Assembly (NCBI GenBank): GCA_003669575.1
Contig: QWOR01000110.1
Span: 1 to 20,604 of the forward strand
Source: Planctomycetota bacterium
Lineage (GTDB): Bacteria > Planctomycetota > Planctomycetia > Planctomycetales > Planctomycetaceae
DNA length: 20,604 nt
Reading direction: 5' to 3'
Made by a program: the position numbers and the translations under genes. This document shows positions 1-7,814 of this stretch, piece after piece. The notes under the pieces are model-generated. The model had not been told where the DNA came from and searched no databases. It worked only from the letters and a program-made list of their open reading frames with translations. Numbering within the stretch: position 1 is the stretch's first letter; each line of letters opens with the position of its first letter.

Positions 1-250
1 ACCTCAATTCCACAGTCAGTCACACTGGTGTAAAACAACGAAATGCACTTAATTTCCCTGTGTTCAATTACGTTTTCGAGATCATCGTCCGAGAACAGCG
101 GATCATCTGATTCAAAATGCATGTGTAGACTCCAAGCTGACGTCACTTTGACGAGCTCATCTTCAAGTTCTCCCCCTACCGCTCCACATGTTCGGTACTC
201 ACCACATAATCGCGGTTGTCGAAGAGGTTGATGTAGAAGACCTTACGATC
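1..250 (-). pseudogene. Remnant of a leucine-rich-repeat-like protein, truncated and frameshifted
   Basis: On the minus strand two adjoining frames read like one protein. From 250 down to 179 the frame reads DRKVFYINLFDNRDYVVST and ends ...EHVER at a TAG (178-176). Shifted by one base, the next frame continues GGELEDELVKVTSAW and then ISLFYTSVTDCGIE off the left edge of the window. The phrase T-S-V-T-D-C-G-I resembles the 'TxVTDxGL' consensus of planctomycete leucine-rich repeats. A one-base loss near 176-180, in a run of five G on the minus strand, would explain the break. Upstream the reading enters the palindromic repeat at 252 and no start is visible, so the 5' part appears to be lost. 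The alternative is an intact short gene starting at GTG (146) or ATG (122), with the upstream similarity being chance. Function is unknown. The LRR assignment is weak because only one partial repeat is visible. Confidence 0.45.
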
Positions 251-251
251 T

Positions 252-301
252 CGTTCCCAAGCTCCGGCTTGGGAACGCCTATCCGCGAAGCTCCGCTTCG
301 C
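252..301 (+). repeat. REP-like double hairpin, left copy
   Basis: There are two adjacent palindromes. The first is 252-277, with 11-base arms (CGTTCCCAAGC and its complement) and a 4-base loop. The second is 285-301, with arms GCGAAG/CTTCGC and a 5-base loop. The block is repeated in inverted orientation at 910-960; over the first 51 positions I count 4 mismatches. The long palindrome translated in one frame gives VPKLQLGN, a sequence seen in many spurious planctomycete protein predictions. This is a structural repeat, not a gene. Confidence 0.85.
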
Positions 302-320
302 CGAGTGGCTCGTCGACACT

Positions 321-857
321 CTACTGCCAATCAGACACGACCTCTATCAACCCCAGCTGCCCTGCGTAGTTCCTCGCACTCGACCAGCGCCAGTGCAGCG
401 GGTCATCGACGAAGCCGCGCAGGACCGGGTTGTTGTGGATGTACTCGATCTTCTGCCACATCATCTCATCGCTCTGAATCTGCTGCGGATGGCTCCCCTC
501 CTGCCAGACCTGGTACGTGCTTTCGGTCTTATGATTCAGCTTGGTCGCGCTGAGTTGTCGCAGCAAAGTTACCGACTGTCGGTGCTTCAACTGCTCGATG
601 ATCTGCCGGGCGGTGTAGGACTTGAAACTCTGCATGACTGACGAAATCTCTGGGGCGGAGGCGATCATGTGGAGGTGGTTTTCCAGGATCACGTACGCGA
701 AAAGTTTAAGACCGCGTTCCCTCTGGAGATGCTTCCACGAATCCAGAATGATGTCGGCAGCTTCCTGGCGGGTGAAAATCGGGAGCCAGCTGTTGCTCGT
801 GGCAGTCATGAAGTAGGGGTATTCAGTTTCGAAGAATTTGTAGCGGGAGCGGGTCAT
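321..857 (-). CDS. REP-associated tyrosine transposase (RAYT, Y1/HUH family)
   Basis: This is a 178-residue protein of the Y1 (IS200/IS605-related) transposase superfamily, which cuts and rejoins single-stranded DNA at REP hairpins. Visible family marks are the HUH pair H61-L-H63 in ENHLHMIAS, the candidate catalytic tyrosine Y81 in SYTARQII, and the C-terminal IEYIHNNPVLRG and WRWSSARNY segments typical of RAYTs. The length matches single-domain RAYTs. I chose ATG 857 because the protein then begins MTRSRYKFFETEYPYF, the usual RAYT opening. The longer reading from 1010 passes through the dnaK terminator and the palindromic repeat and is not credible. A GGAG about 10 bases upstream could serve as ribosome site. 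No inactivating change is visible, so it may be functional. Flanking REP hairpins supply the likely substrates. Confidence 0.88.
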   Translation of the reverse strand: MTRSRYKFFETEYPYFMTATSNSWLPIFTRQEAADIILDSWKHLQRERGLKLFAYVILENHLHMIASAPEISSVMQSFKSYTARQIIEQLKHRQSVTLLRQLSATKLNHKTESTYQVWQEGSHPQQIQSDEMMWQKIEYIHNNPVLRGFVDDPLHWRWSSARNYAGQLGLIEVVSDWQ

Positions 858-909
858 GCGCGGGCTCCGAGTTCGGGCAGGGATGCGAGAGTGAGTCGGT
901 TGGCACGCG

Positions 910-960
910 GGAGAAGCGGAGCTTCGGGGATATGCGTTCCCAAGCTGGAGCTTGGGAACG
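910..960 (-). repeat. REP-like double hairpin, right (inverted) copy
   Basis: This is the inverted partner of the block at 252-301. It has a small hairpin at 913-925 (GAAG/CTTC arms) and a long palindrome at 935-960 with 11-base arms and a GGAG loop. Read on the minus strand it matches the left copy over about 51 positions with 4 differences. It lies in the 5' leader of the transposase gene. Confidence 0.85.
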
Positions 961-988
961 AGGAGAATACACCCAATCGAGTAAACGA

Positions 989-1021
989 AAAAAGCCCCGG
1001 TGGGGATCACCGGGGCTTTTT
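989..1021 (-). terminator. Rho-independent terminator of dnaK
   Basis: A perfect 14-base stem (989-1002 with 1008-1021) has a 5-base loop. On the minus strand it is GC-rich at the core and ends in a run of T. It lies 15 bases beyond the dnaK stop codon, so it should end the dnaK transcript and separate it from the transposase gene. Confidence 0.9.
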
Positions 1022-1035
1022 GGTTTTCAGCGGAA

Positions 1036-2952
<1,917 letters not shown>

Positions 2953-3360
2953 GGGTAAGGCTCCTTGGAGGGGCCGGTTGGTGGCCTAGGGGGTTGGGTC
3001 TAGGGCCGAGGGCCTTGGTTGGTGTTGAGTGTTGTGAACCGACTAGTGGTCGGGACGGTCACAGTATTATGCAAAGGCAATGCCAGTGATTGCCTCAATT
3101 CGGTAATGATTCGCAAAGTGATTCGTGAAAACACTTTGCCACGTTCGATCGATTCACACTCGATCGCCTTTGCCAGAACGGCAGTTGTGTGGTCGTGGTT
3201 GAATCGCGATCAGCGCGCAAAAATGGCAGTCGGTGTGCGGTACGAGTTTCGAGGATCGTGCGAGGGCCGATTGCGGCATCTGGGCCGATGCGAGACACTC
3301 CGGTCGCTACCGGCCCCTCACCGATGGGGTTCGAGACATTTTCAGCATCGCGAACACATG
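2953..3360. promoter_or_regulatory. Divergent intergenic region with clustered inverted repeats
   Basis: This 408-base gap separates dnaK (minus) from the plus-strand gene at 3361. Within 3071-3173 are an outer inverted pair GCAAAGGC (3071-3078)/GCCTTTGC (3166-3173), GGCAAT-N7-ATTGCC (3076-3094), GCAAAGTG-N11-CACTTTGC (3113-3139), and CGATCGA-N7-TCGATCG (3146-3166). The hexamer GCAAAG occurs four times, twice in each orientation. On the minus strand CATAAT (3071-3066) could be a -10 box for dnaK, directly downstream of the cluster, but no good -35 accompanies it. The classical CIRCE operator is absent. I infer an operator region for heat-shock control; the regulator is unknown. Confidence 0.45.
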
Positions 3361-4800
3361 AACGTCACCGTCCTTTCCCCAGACTCCACGCGTGCTCGAT
3401 TCTGCGGGCTGGTCTCTCTGGCTGGCGGACAGGTTGTCGAGACGGGGGACGAGGCTCAGGCACAGATCACGCTCGTGTCCGGCGACCTTCCCTCTTGCCG
3501 GCAGGTCGTTCCCGAACTCGTTCAACAGGGAAAAACAGTCTGGCTGGTCCCGGAGGCTGGACTCGGTTCCGACTTCATTTACGCACAGATCCCGCTCGAT
3601 GACGAGTTCCCCAACCAACTGCGGGCGATCTGGCCGTTGCGGTTGTGTCCGGCTGTCGTGGAGCTGAAACGCAAGCTGGCAGAGCTGAGCCTGGGACCGG
3701 TGCTACACCTGCAGATGGAACGGTCGAATGCGGGTGGACCCACGTTCGATCCGGAGCAGGCCCATATCGCGTGGCTGCAGGATGCCGATCTGCTGCGCAG
3801 CCTGGCAGGCGGCGATTATAAGCGGGTGACCGCGATCCATTCGGGACACTCTGCACAGGGAATCACCACTGCTTCGGTGAGCTTGAACGGAGACAACGTA
3901 CCCGACGCGATGTGGTCGTATCGCGCGGGTGGCACGCCCCGCACCGAACTGACCGTCACGACCGATCGTGGTGCGGCTGTACTCCTGTGGGTGGGTGATG
4001 GTGCACCGACACTCACGATAAATTGTCAGTTGGTCGGGTTGCCTGCTTCGACGGACTCGCTTCGTCCTGAGGTTCACAGCTCACCCATCGCATTGGCTGG
4101 TGGTCGAACTGAAGGTCAGGCGGAGGGGCCCGATCTGGGACAGTCCAGCGATGAACGTGTGTCTCTGCCACCAGGAGTGACCAGCTGGGGCGAGGCGGTA
4201 AGAGCGTTCGACTTGCTGGATGCTGCGCGGCGATCACTCACTCGAAAACGGACTGTCGAGCTGCAGTTTGAATCGACCTCGGAACGCAGCCAGTTCAAGA
4301 CGCACATGACAGCTGTGGGTTGCAGCTTGCTGTTGCTGACGATGTTCGGTCTGATCGGATTGCTCTTTGCCGGGCGGATGCTGGACCCTCGTGACACTCA
4401 GCAGAAGCAGTCGGAAACCGCTGGCTTTGTGTTGACCGCTGCGGACTTCGACGGCACGCAATTGAATTCGTACGGTCGGGAGAAGATGGTGGAAATCGTC
4501 GATAACTTTCAGCGGCGTTCGGCGACCGTACTGATCGATGGTCAGCCAGATGCAGCTGAGTCATTGCAGCGTCGAGCCACGGTGGTGCAGGAACTGGGGA
4601 ATGCTCAACTGCCGGGAGCGGAGGTCAGGACTCTCATCCGCCCGCTGCAGGGAGTGTGGTTCAAACGCGGCATGCTGCTGGCCTGGATTGTGCTGTTCCT
4701 CCCCCTCGGGATTATGTTGGCGATTCAGGTGTTGATCGGAGTGACGCCCGGGTCTGATGCCACCTCACGCCGAACGGCGGTCTCTTCTGATCGTGAATAA
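3361..4800 (+). CDS. Membrane protein derived from a Gfo/Idh oxidoreductase, with OmpA-like insert
   Basis: This is a 479-residue protein. Residues about 1-305 follow the order of a Gfo/Idh/MocA oxidoreductase. A short alpha/beta stretch ends in QQGKTVWLVPEAG, where active enzymes have GKHVLCEKP. PLRLCPAVVELKRKL resembles the start of the C-terminal domain, and GEAVRAFDLLDAARRSL is the typical last helix. The GxGxxG dinucleotide loop and the EKP lysine are missing, so catalysis is unlikely. After residue 310 comes a membrane helix (about 316-338). Next is a segment (about 357-415) reading FDGTQLNSYGREKMVEI...VLIDGQPDAAESLQRRATVV, which resembles a short OmpA-like domain, and then a second helix (about 437-462). 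I chose ATG 3361 because upstream in-frame sequence looks non-coding. No clear ribosome site precedes it. The role is unknown, perhaps a membrane-anchored sensor or scaffold. Confidence 0.6.
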   Translation, partial: NVTVLSPDSTRARFCGLVSLAGGQVVETGDEAQAQITLVSGDLPSCRQVVPELVQQGKTVWLVPEAGLGSDFIYAQIPLDDEFPNQLRAIWPLRLCPAVVELKRKLAELSLGPVLHLQMERSNAGGPTFDPEQAHIAWLQDADLLRSLAGGDYKRVTAIHSGHSAQGITTASVSLNGDNVPDAMWSYRAGGTPRTELTVTTDRGAAVLLWVGDGAPTLTINCQLVGLPASTDSLRPEVHSSPIALAGGRTEGQAEGPDLGQSSDERVSLPPGVTSWGEAVRAFDLLDAARRSLTRKRTVELQFESTSERSQFKTHMTAVGCSLLLLTMFGLIGLLFAGRMLDPRDTQQKQSETAGFVLTAADFDGTQLNSYGREKMVEIVDNFQRRSATVLIDGQPDAAESLQRRATVVQELGNAQLPGAEVRTLIRPLQGVWFKRGMLLAWIVLFLPLGIMLAIQVLIGVTPGSDATSRRTAVSSDRE

Positions 4801-4877
4801 GCGGGACAGCGGCAACGGCATCCTCCGCCCGGAATCCCGGAAGAATCTGTAAATCTTGACTCCCCGGCTCTTCGCAA

Positions 4878-4907
4878 TTGCTGCTGCCGTGTTTCAGACG
4901 ATACAAT
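4878..4907 (+). promoter_or_regulatory. Candidate sigma-70-type promoter for the DUF1501 gene
   Basis: TTGCTG (4878-4883), an 18-base spacer and TACAAT (4902-4907) lie in the gap after the preceding gene. Transcription would start near 4914, which makes ATG 4918 an unlikely start and favours ATG 4972. The -10 matches consensus at 5 of 6 positions, but the -35 is weak. Confidence 0.35.
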
Positions 4908-4971
4908 TCATGAGTAAATGTTGATCCGTTGCTCGGCACTCAGTTCCAGAGAAGGATGTGGGGAAACGTTG

Positions 4972-6414
4972 ATGTCGTCCATTCTCCATCATCCTGTGCT
5001 GACGCGGAGGCACGCCGTCCAGGCGGGGACGCTGGGTTTGCTGGGGCTGTCCACTGCTCAATTGGCAGAGCTCCGGGCCAATGACAACACCGGAAAGACG
5101 ACCCCCATCCGGTCAGTGATTTATCTGTTCCTCTCTGGGGGATTGGGCCAGCTCGACAGCTTCGACATGAAGCCCGACGCACCCGACCAGATCCGCGGCG
5201 AGTTCAACCCGATCAGCACCAGAACACCCGGTCTGCAGATTGTCGAACACCTGCCCCAGCTGGCTCAGCGCAGCGAAAGGTGGTCGCTGATTCGCTCGAT
5301 GACTCATTCGACGAATGACCACTCGCTGGGGCATCTAGTCATGCTGGCGGGGCGTTCCAAAGCTCCTCCAACGTTCAACGGTGAAAAGCCGATGCCCGAG
5401 GACTGGCCGTCGATCGCTGCCATCGCCGGGGATCGCCTGGCGGAGCGGAACGGACTGCCACCGGCTGCAGTGCTGCCCGAGCGGTTAATCCATCGCAGCG
5501 GGAGAGTGATTCCCGGACAGTTTGCCGGAGAGATGGGACGTCGACGTGATCCCTGGTTCATTGAAGCCAGTCCGTTCAACTCCGTCAGCTATGGTGCATA
5601 TCCAGAGTACGAATTCCACCACGCGACGGGAGCGGTGAAGACACCTTCCCTGAAGTTCCAGGCCCCGAATCTCAACCTTCCCGACCAGATGCTGACCAGC
5701 CGGATGGACCGTCGGCTGGAAATGTTGCGGATGCTGGAGGAGCAACGTCAGGTCCTCAACACGTCAGCGACCGTAGGGGCTTTTTCCCAGTATCGTGAGG
5801 CGGCTGTATCGCTGCTTCTCGACCCGAAAGTGAAGTCGGCGTTTGACGTGACCCAGGCAGACCCCGCCATTCAGGATCGATATGGACGCAATTCATTCGG
5901 CTGGTCGTGCCTGATGGCTCGTCGGCTGGTGAAAGCGGGCGTCGGACTGGTGCAGGTGAACCTCGGGAACAATGAAGTGTGGGATACACACGGCAACGCC
6001 TTCCCGAACCTGAAGAATTTCCTGTATCCGCCGACCGACAAAGCCGTGTCAGCTCTGCTCGATGATCTCGCTGAGACGGGAGAACTCGACAGTACGATGA
6101 TCTTGATGGCTGGCGAGTTCGGTCGTACGCCCAAGGTCTCGCATCTCCCCGCCCACTACAGCCTGCCCGGACGCGACCACTGGGGCGGTGCGCAAAGCGT
6201 GCTGATCGCCGGTGGCGGGATCGCTGGCGGGCGTGTCTACGGGGCAACTGACAAGATCGGTGCCTATCCAACCGCCGACCCGGTCAGCCCGGAAACGTTG
6301 GCCGCGACGATCTATGACCGTCTGGGTATCCCGCACGACGCTCTCTGGCACGACGACCAGGGGCGTCCACATTCGGTGTACTACAGCGAGCCGCTGAGTG
6401 CGTTGTACATCTAG
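4972..6414 (+). CDS. DUF1501 protein, Tat-exported, sulfatase/phosphatase-like fold
   Basis: This is a 480-residue member of DUF1501, a family greatly expanded in planctomycetes and related to the alkaline phosphatase/sulfatase superfamily. The N-terminus LTRRHAVQAGTLGLLGLS is a twin-arginine type signal, so the protein is probably exported folded. Family marks in order are VIYLFLSGGLGQLDSFDMKP, MTHSTNDHSLGH, GVGLVQVNLGNNEVWDTHGN, AGEFGRTPKV, and GRDHWGGAQSVLIAGGGI followed by GRVYGATD. ATG 4972 places the RR pair near residue 12. The in-frame ATG at 4918 would add 18 residues before the signal and lies at the predicted transcript start. DUF1501 genes usually sit beside a DUF1549/DUF1553 cytochrome-like partner. 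None is here, so the gene is solitary. The substrate is unknown, and there is no evident terminator after it. Confidence 0.93.
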   Translation: MSSILHHPVLTRRHAVQAGTLGLLGLSTAQLAELRANDNTGKTTPIRSVIYLFLSGGLGQLDSFDMKPDAPDQIRGEFNPISTRTPGLQIVEHLPQLAQRSERWSLIRSMTHSTNDHSLGHLVMLAGRSKAPPTFNGEKPMPEDWPSIAAIAGDRLAERNGLPPAAVLPERLIHRSGRVIPGQFAGEMGRRRDPWFIEASPFNSVSYGAYPEYEFHHATGAVKTPSLKFQAPNLNLPDQMLTSRMDRRLEMLRMLEEQRQVLNTSATVGAFSQYREAAVSLLLDPKVKSAFDVTQADPAIQDRYGRNSFGWSCLMARRLVKAGVGLVQVNLGNNEVWDTHGNAFPNLKNFLYPPTDKAVSALLDDLAETGELDSTMILMAGEFGRTPKVSHLPAHYSLPGRDHWGGAQSVLIAGGGIAGGRVYGATDKIGAYPTADPVSPETLAATIYDRLGIPHDALWHDDQGRPHSVYYSEPLSALYI

Positions 6415-7137
6415 AACTCACCGTGTATTCACGGATCAATAATTGATGATTGACTGGCGTACATAGCAGGCCAGCCCATCAACCAGATCCCACGGCAGTG
6501 ACTTCCTGCTTCCATCTCTTCTTGCTTCTCTTCGTTTCCTTTTGTTCAATTTCTTACGGCTGTCTCTGGTTGTTCGCAGAGTTTTGAACAGAAGAAAACG
6601 AAGGAAAGCAAGGAACGCGAAGAGGTTACGAAGCATTCTCCGGGCATAAGCGGGTCGACAATGCTGGGCGTGGAAGTGCAATGGGCGACAGACTGATCAA
6701 AGATGGGAGGTGACAGGGGCATGAGACCGAGAGGCCGTTGTAACCGATAAATTCCCTAGAAATTCCCCCACATGGCCTTGGGGTGGCGGTCTCGAAAGAG
6801 TCTGTGATTTTCTGAAAAGAGATCTGTAAATCTCCGCAAGATGTGGTTTAATGGGCACGTGAAGTTGCTTCGGCAGTTTCGCAGGGGCAGGCGTCCGGTT
6901 CAAACTCAAGTGCTTCACAGTGCTGTAGTTACCATCCTGCTCTTCCCCGCTTCTTCCACAGCCACCCCCGGGGCATGAAACCTGGGTGAATTCCAACCAA
7001 GAACTTACCTGAGATCGCGGAGTCGTTCTCACGTCAGACCTCCCCAAAGGTCTTCGTGGAATGTGCGCTTTCGATGAGTTCCGTTTTCCCCCGAGCACAG
7101 GAGGTTGCAACGGGTCGAACGACAAAAGACCGGTGCC
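6415..7137. other. Long intergenic region with hairpin repeat and possible structured RNA
   Basis: This stretch of about 720 bases has no convincing gene. It holds the purine/pyrimidine hairpin repeat at 6521-6612. A nested set of inverted repeats follows: GAGACCG (6723-6729) with CGGTCTC (6787-6793) enclosing CCCCA-N8-TGGGG (6766-6783), and then GAGAT-N6-ATCTC (6819-6834). Codon use and frames give no sign of translation. An AGGAGG at 7099-7104 lies just before the next gene but is badly spaced for its start. Confidence 0.6.
6521..6612. repeat. Imperfect purine/pyrimidine hairpin repeat
   Basis: The left arm 6521-6549 (pyrimidine-rich, beginning CTTGCTTCTC) pairs with the right arm 6584-6612 (purine-rich, ending GGAAAGCAAG) at 25 of 29 positions around a 34-base loop. 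One minus-strand frame stays open across it and reads LFAFLAFLRFLLFKTL, which is simply the translation of the tract. It is probably a dispersed intergenic repeat; I recall similar tracts in other planctomycete genomes but cannot verify that here. Confidence 0.7.
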
Positions 7138-7722
7138 ATGTCAACGACGATTGCTCCACTGATGGCGATTCCTCAAGCGAAGTTCGCCCGCCTCCTCCCC
7201 AATTCTCCGCTGCCACGTTATACCCACGTGCCTGGCTCGGGCACGCCACATCCGTATCGTGATCCACGCGGCCATAGCTATAACCAGCGTCCCATGAACC
7301 CCAAGCCGCTCACGCCTGATCGCTGGGCGGAGAATCGGTCTTACCTGCTGGGGCTCGATTACTTCAACCTGGGCTTCTACTGGGAAGCTCACGATGAGTG
7401 GGATCGCCTTTGGCGCAGCACCGGAGCCGAGTCGCTCGTCGGTCGGTTCCTGAAGGGCCTCGTCAAGATGGCCGCTGCCGGGATCAAGGTTCGCGAAGAA
7501 AGCATTCACGGCGTGCGTCGTCATGCTGCCTCGGCGGGCGAAGTCTTCGCCGATGTCGCTGCAGAATCGGACCTCGACAAGTATTGCGGTCTCGACTTCA
7601 CGCTCCTGCAGTTCGCAGCTGACCGTGCTGCCCAGCTGCGATATCCCAGCGAGCTGGAGCTGGGTCGTCCGCTGCGGGTCTTCCCGTTCCTGCTGATGCC
7701 CGAGCCGCTGCCACTGATGTAG
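7138..7722 (+). CDS. DUF309 family protein
   Basis: This is a protein of about 194 residues. The core from about residue 60 onward, ENRSYLLGLDYFNLGFYWEAHDEWDRLWR, matches DUF309, a small all-helical family with the pattern N-x-G-x-[FY]-[FW]-E-A-H-[ED]-x-x-E/D. It continues FLKGLVKMAAAGIKV, also typical. The biochemical role of the family is not established. The N-terminal 55 residues are proline-rich and contain TPHPYRDPRGHSY, which I associate with planctomycete members. The start is uncertain. ATG 7138 has no good ribosome site, while an ideal AGGAGG (7099-7104) abuts an in-frame TTG at 7105 with no spacing. The gene stands alone and is followed by a strong terminator. Confidence 0.85.
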   Translation: MSTTIAPLMAIPQAKFARLLPNSPLPRYTHVPGSGTPHPYRDPRGHSYNQRPMNPKPLTPDRWAENRSYLLGLDYFNLGFYWEAHDEWDRLWRSTGAESLVGRFLKGLVKMAAAGIKVREESIHGVRRHAASAGEVFADVAAESDLDKYCGLDFTLLQFAADRAAQLRYPSELELGRPLRVFPFLLMPEPLPLM

Positions 7723-7752
7723 TTGGCTGTTCGGTCTGAATCTGAATTTTTG

Positions 7753-7793
7753 CGCCGTCGTTCAATAGCGCTCATGGAACGGCGGCGTTTTTT
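7753..7793 (+). terminator. Rho-independent terminator after the DUF309 gene
   Basis: An 11-base stem (7753-7763 with 7777-7787, one T-G pair) is followed by TTTTTTATT on the plus strand. There is no T run in the other direction, so it serves only the plus-strand gene, although a convergent gene ends at 7815. Confidence 0.9.
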
Positions 7794-7814
7794 ATTGGAT
7801 CAACAGAACGGTGA

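Larger units (their letters stand above)
252..960. mobile_element. REP-bounded transposase unit (REPtron-like)
   Basis: A Y1/REP-type transposase gene (321-857, minus) is enclosed by inverted copies of a two-hairpin repeat, with the long palindrome outermost on each side. This is the layout expected for a REP/RAYT pair, in which the transposase recognises the hairpins bounding its own gene. The left boundary abuts a gene remnant and the right boundary lies about 28 bases before the dnaK terminator, consistent with insertion. No target duplication is obvious, and HUH-type transposases do not normally make one. Whether the unit still moves, or only feeds the spread of the hairpins, cannot be told from one copy. 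Confidence 0.65.

Noticed and set aside
858..1010. N-terminal extension of the transposase from 1010
   Set aside because: It runs through the dnaK terminator hairpin and the REP palindrome (reading VPKLQLGN), which cannot be ancestral coding sequence of this gene.
3019..3180. CIRCE (HrcA) operator upstream of dnaK
   Set aside because: The TTAGCACTC-N9-GAGTGCTAA pattern is not present; the repeats that are there have different sequence and spacing.
3019..3360. In-frame upstream extension of the Gfo/Idh-like gene
   Set aside because: The added residues show no domain and cover the inverted-repeat cluster upstream of dnaK. ATG 3361 begins recognisable protein.
6436..6681. Minus-strand frame of 81 codons with a hydrophobic run
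   Set aside because: The hydrophobic and basic runs are just the translation of the two arms of the purine/pyrimidine hairpin.
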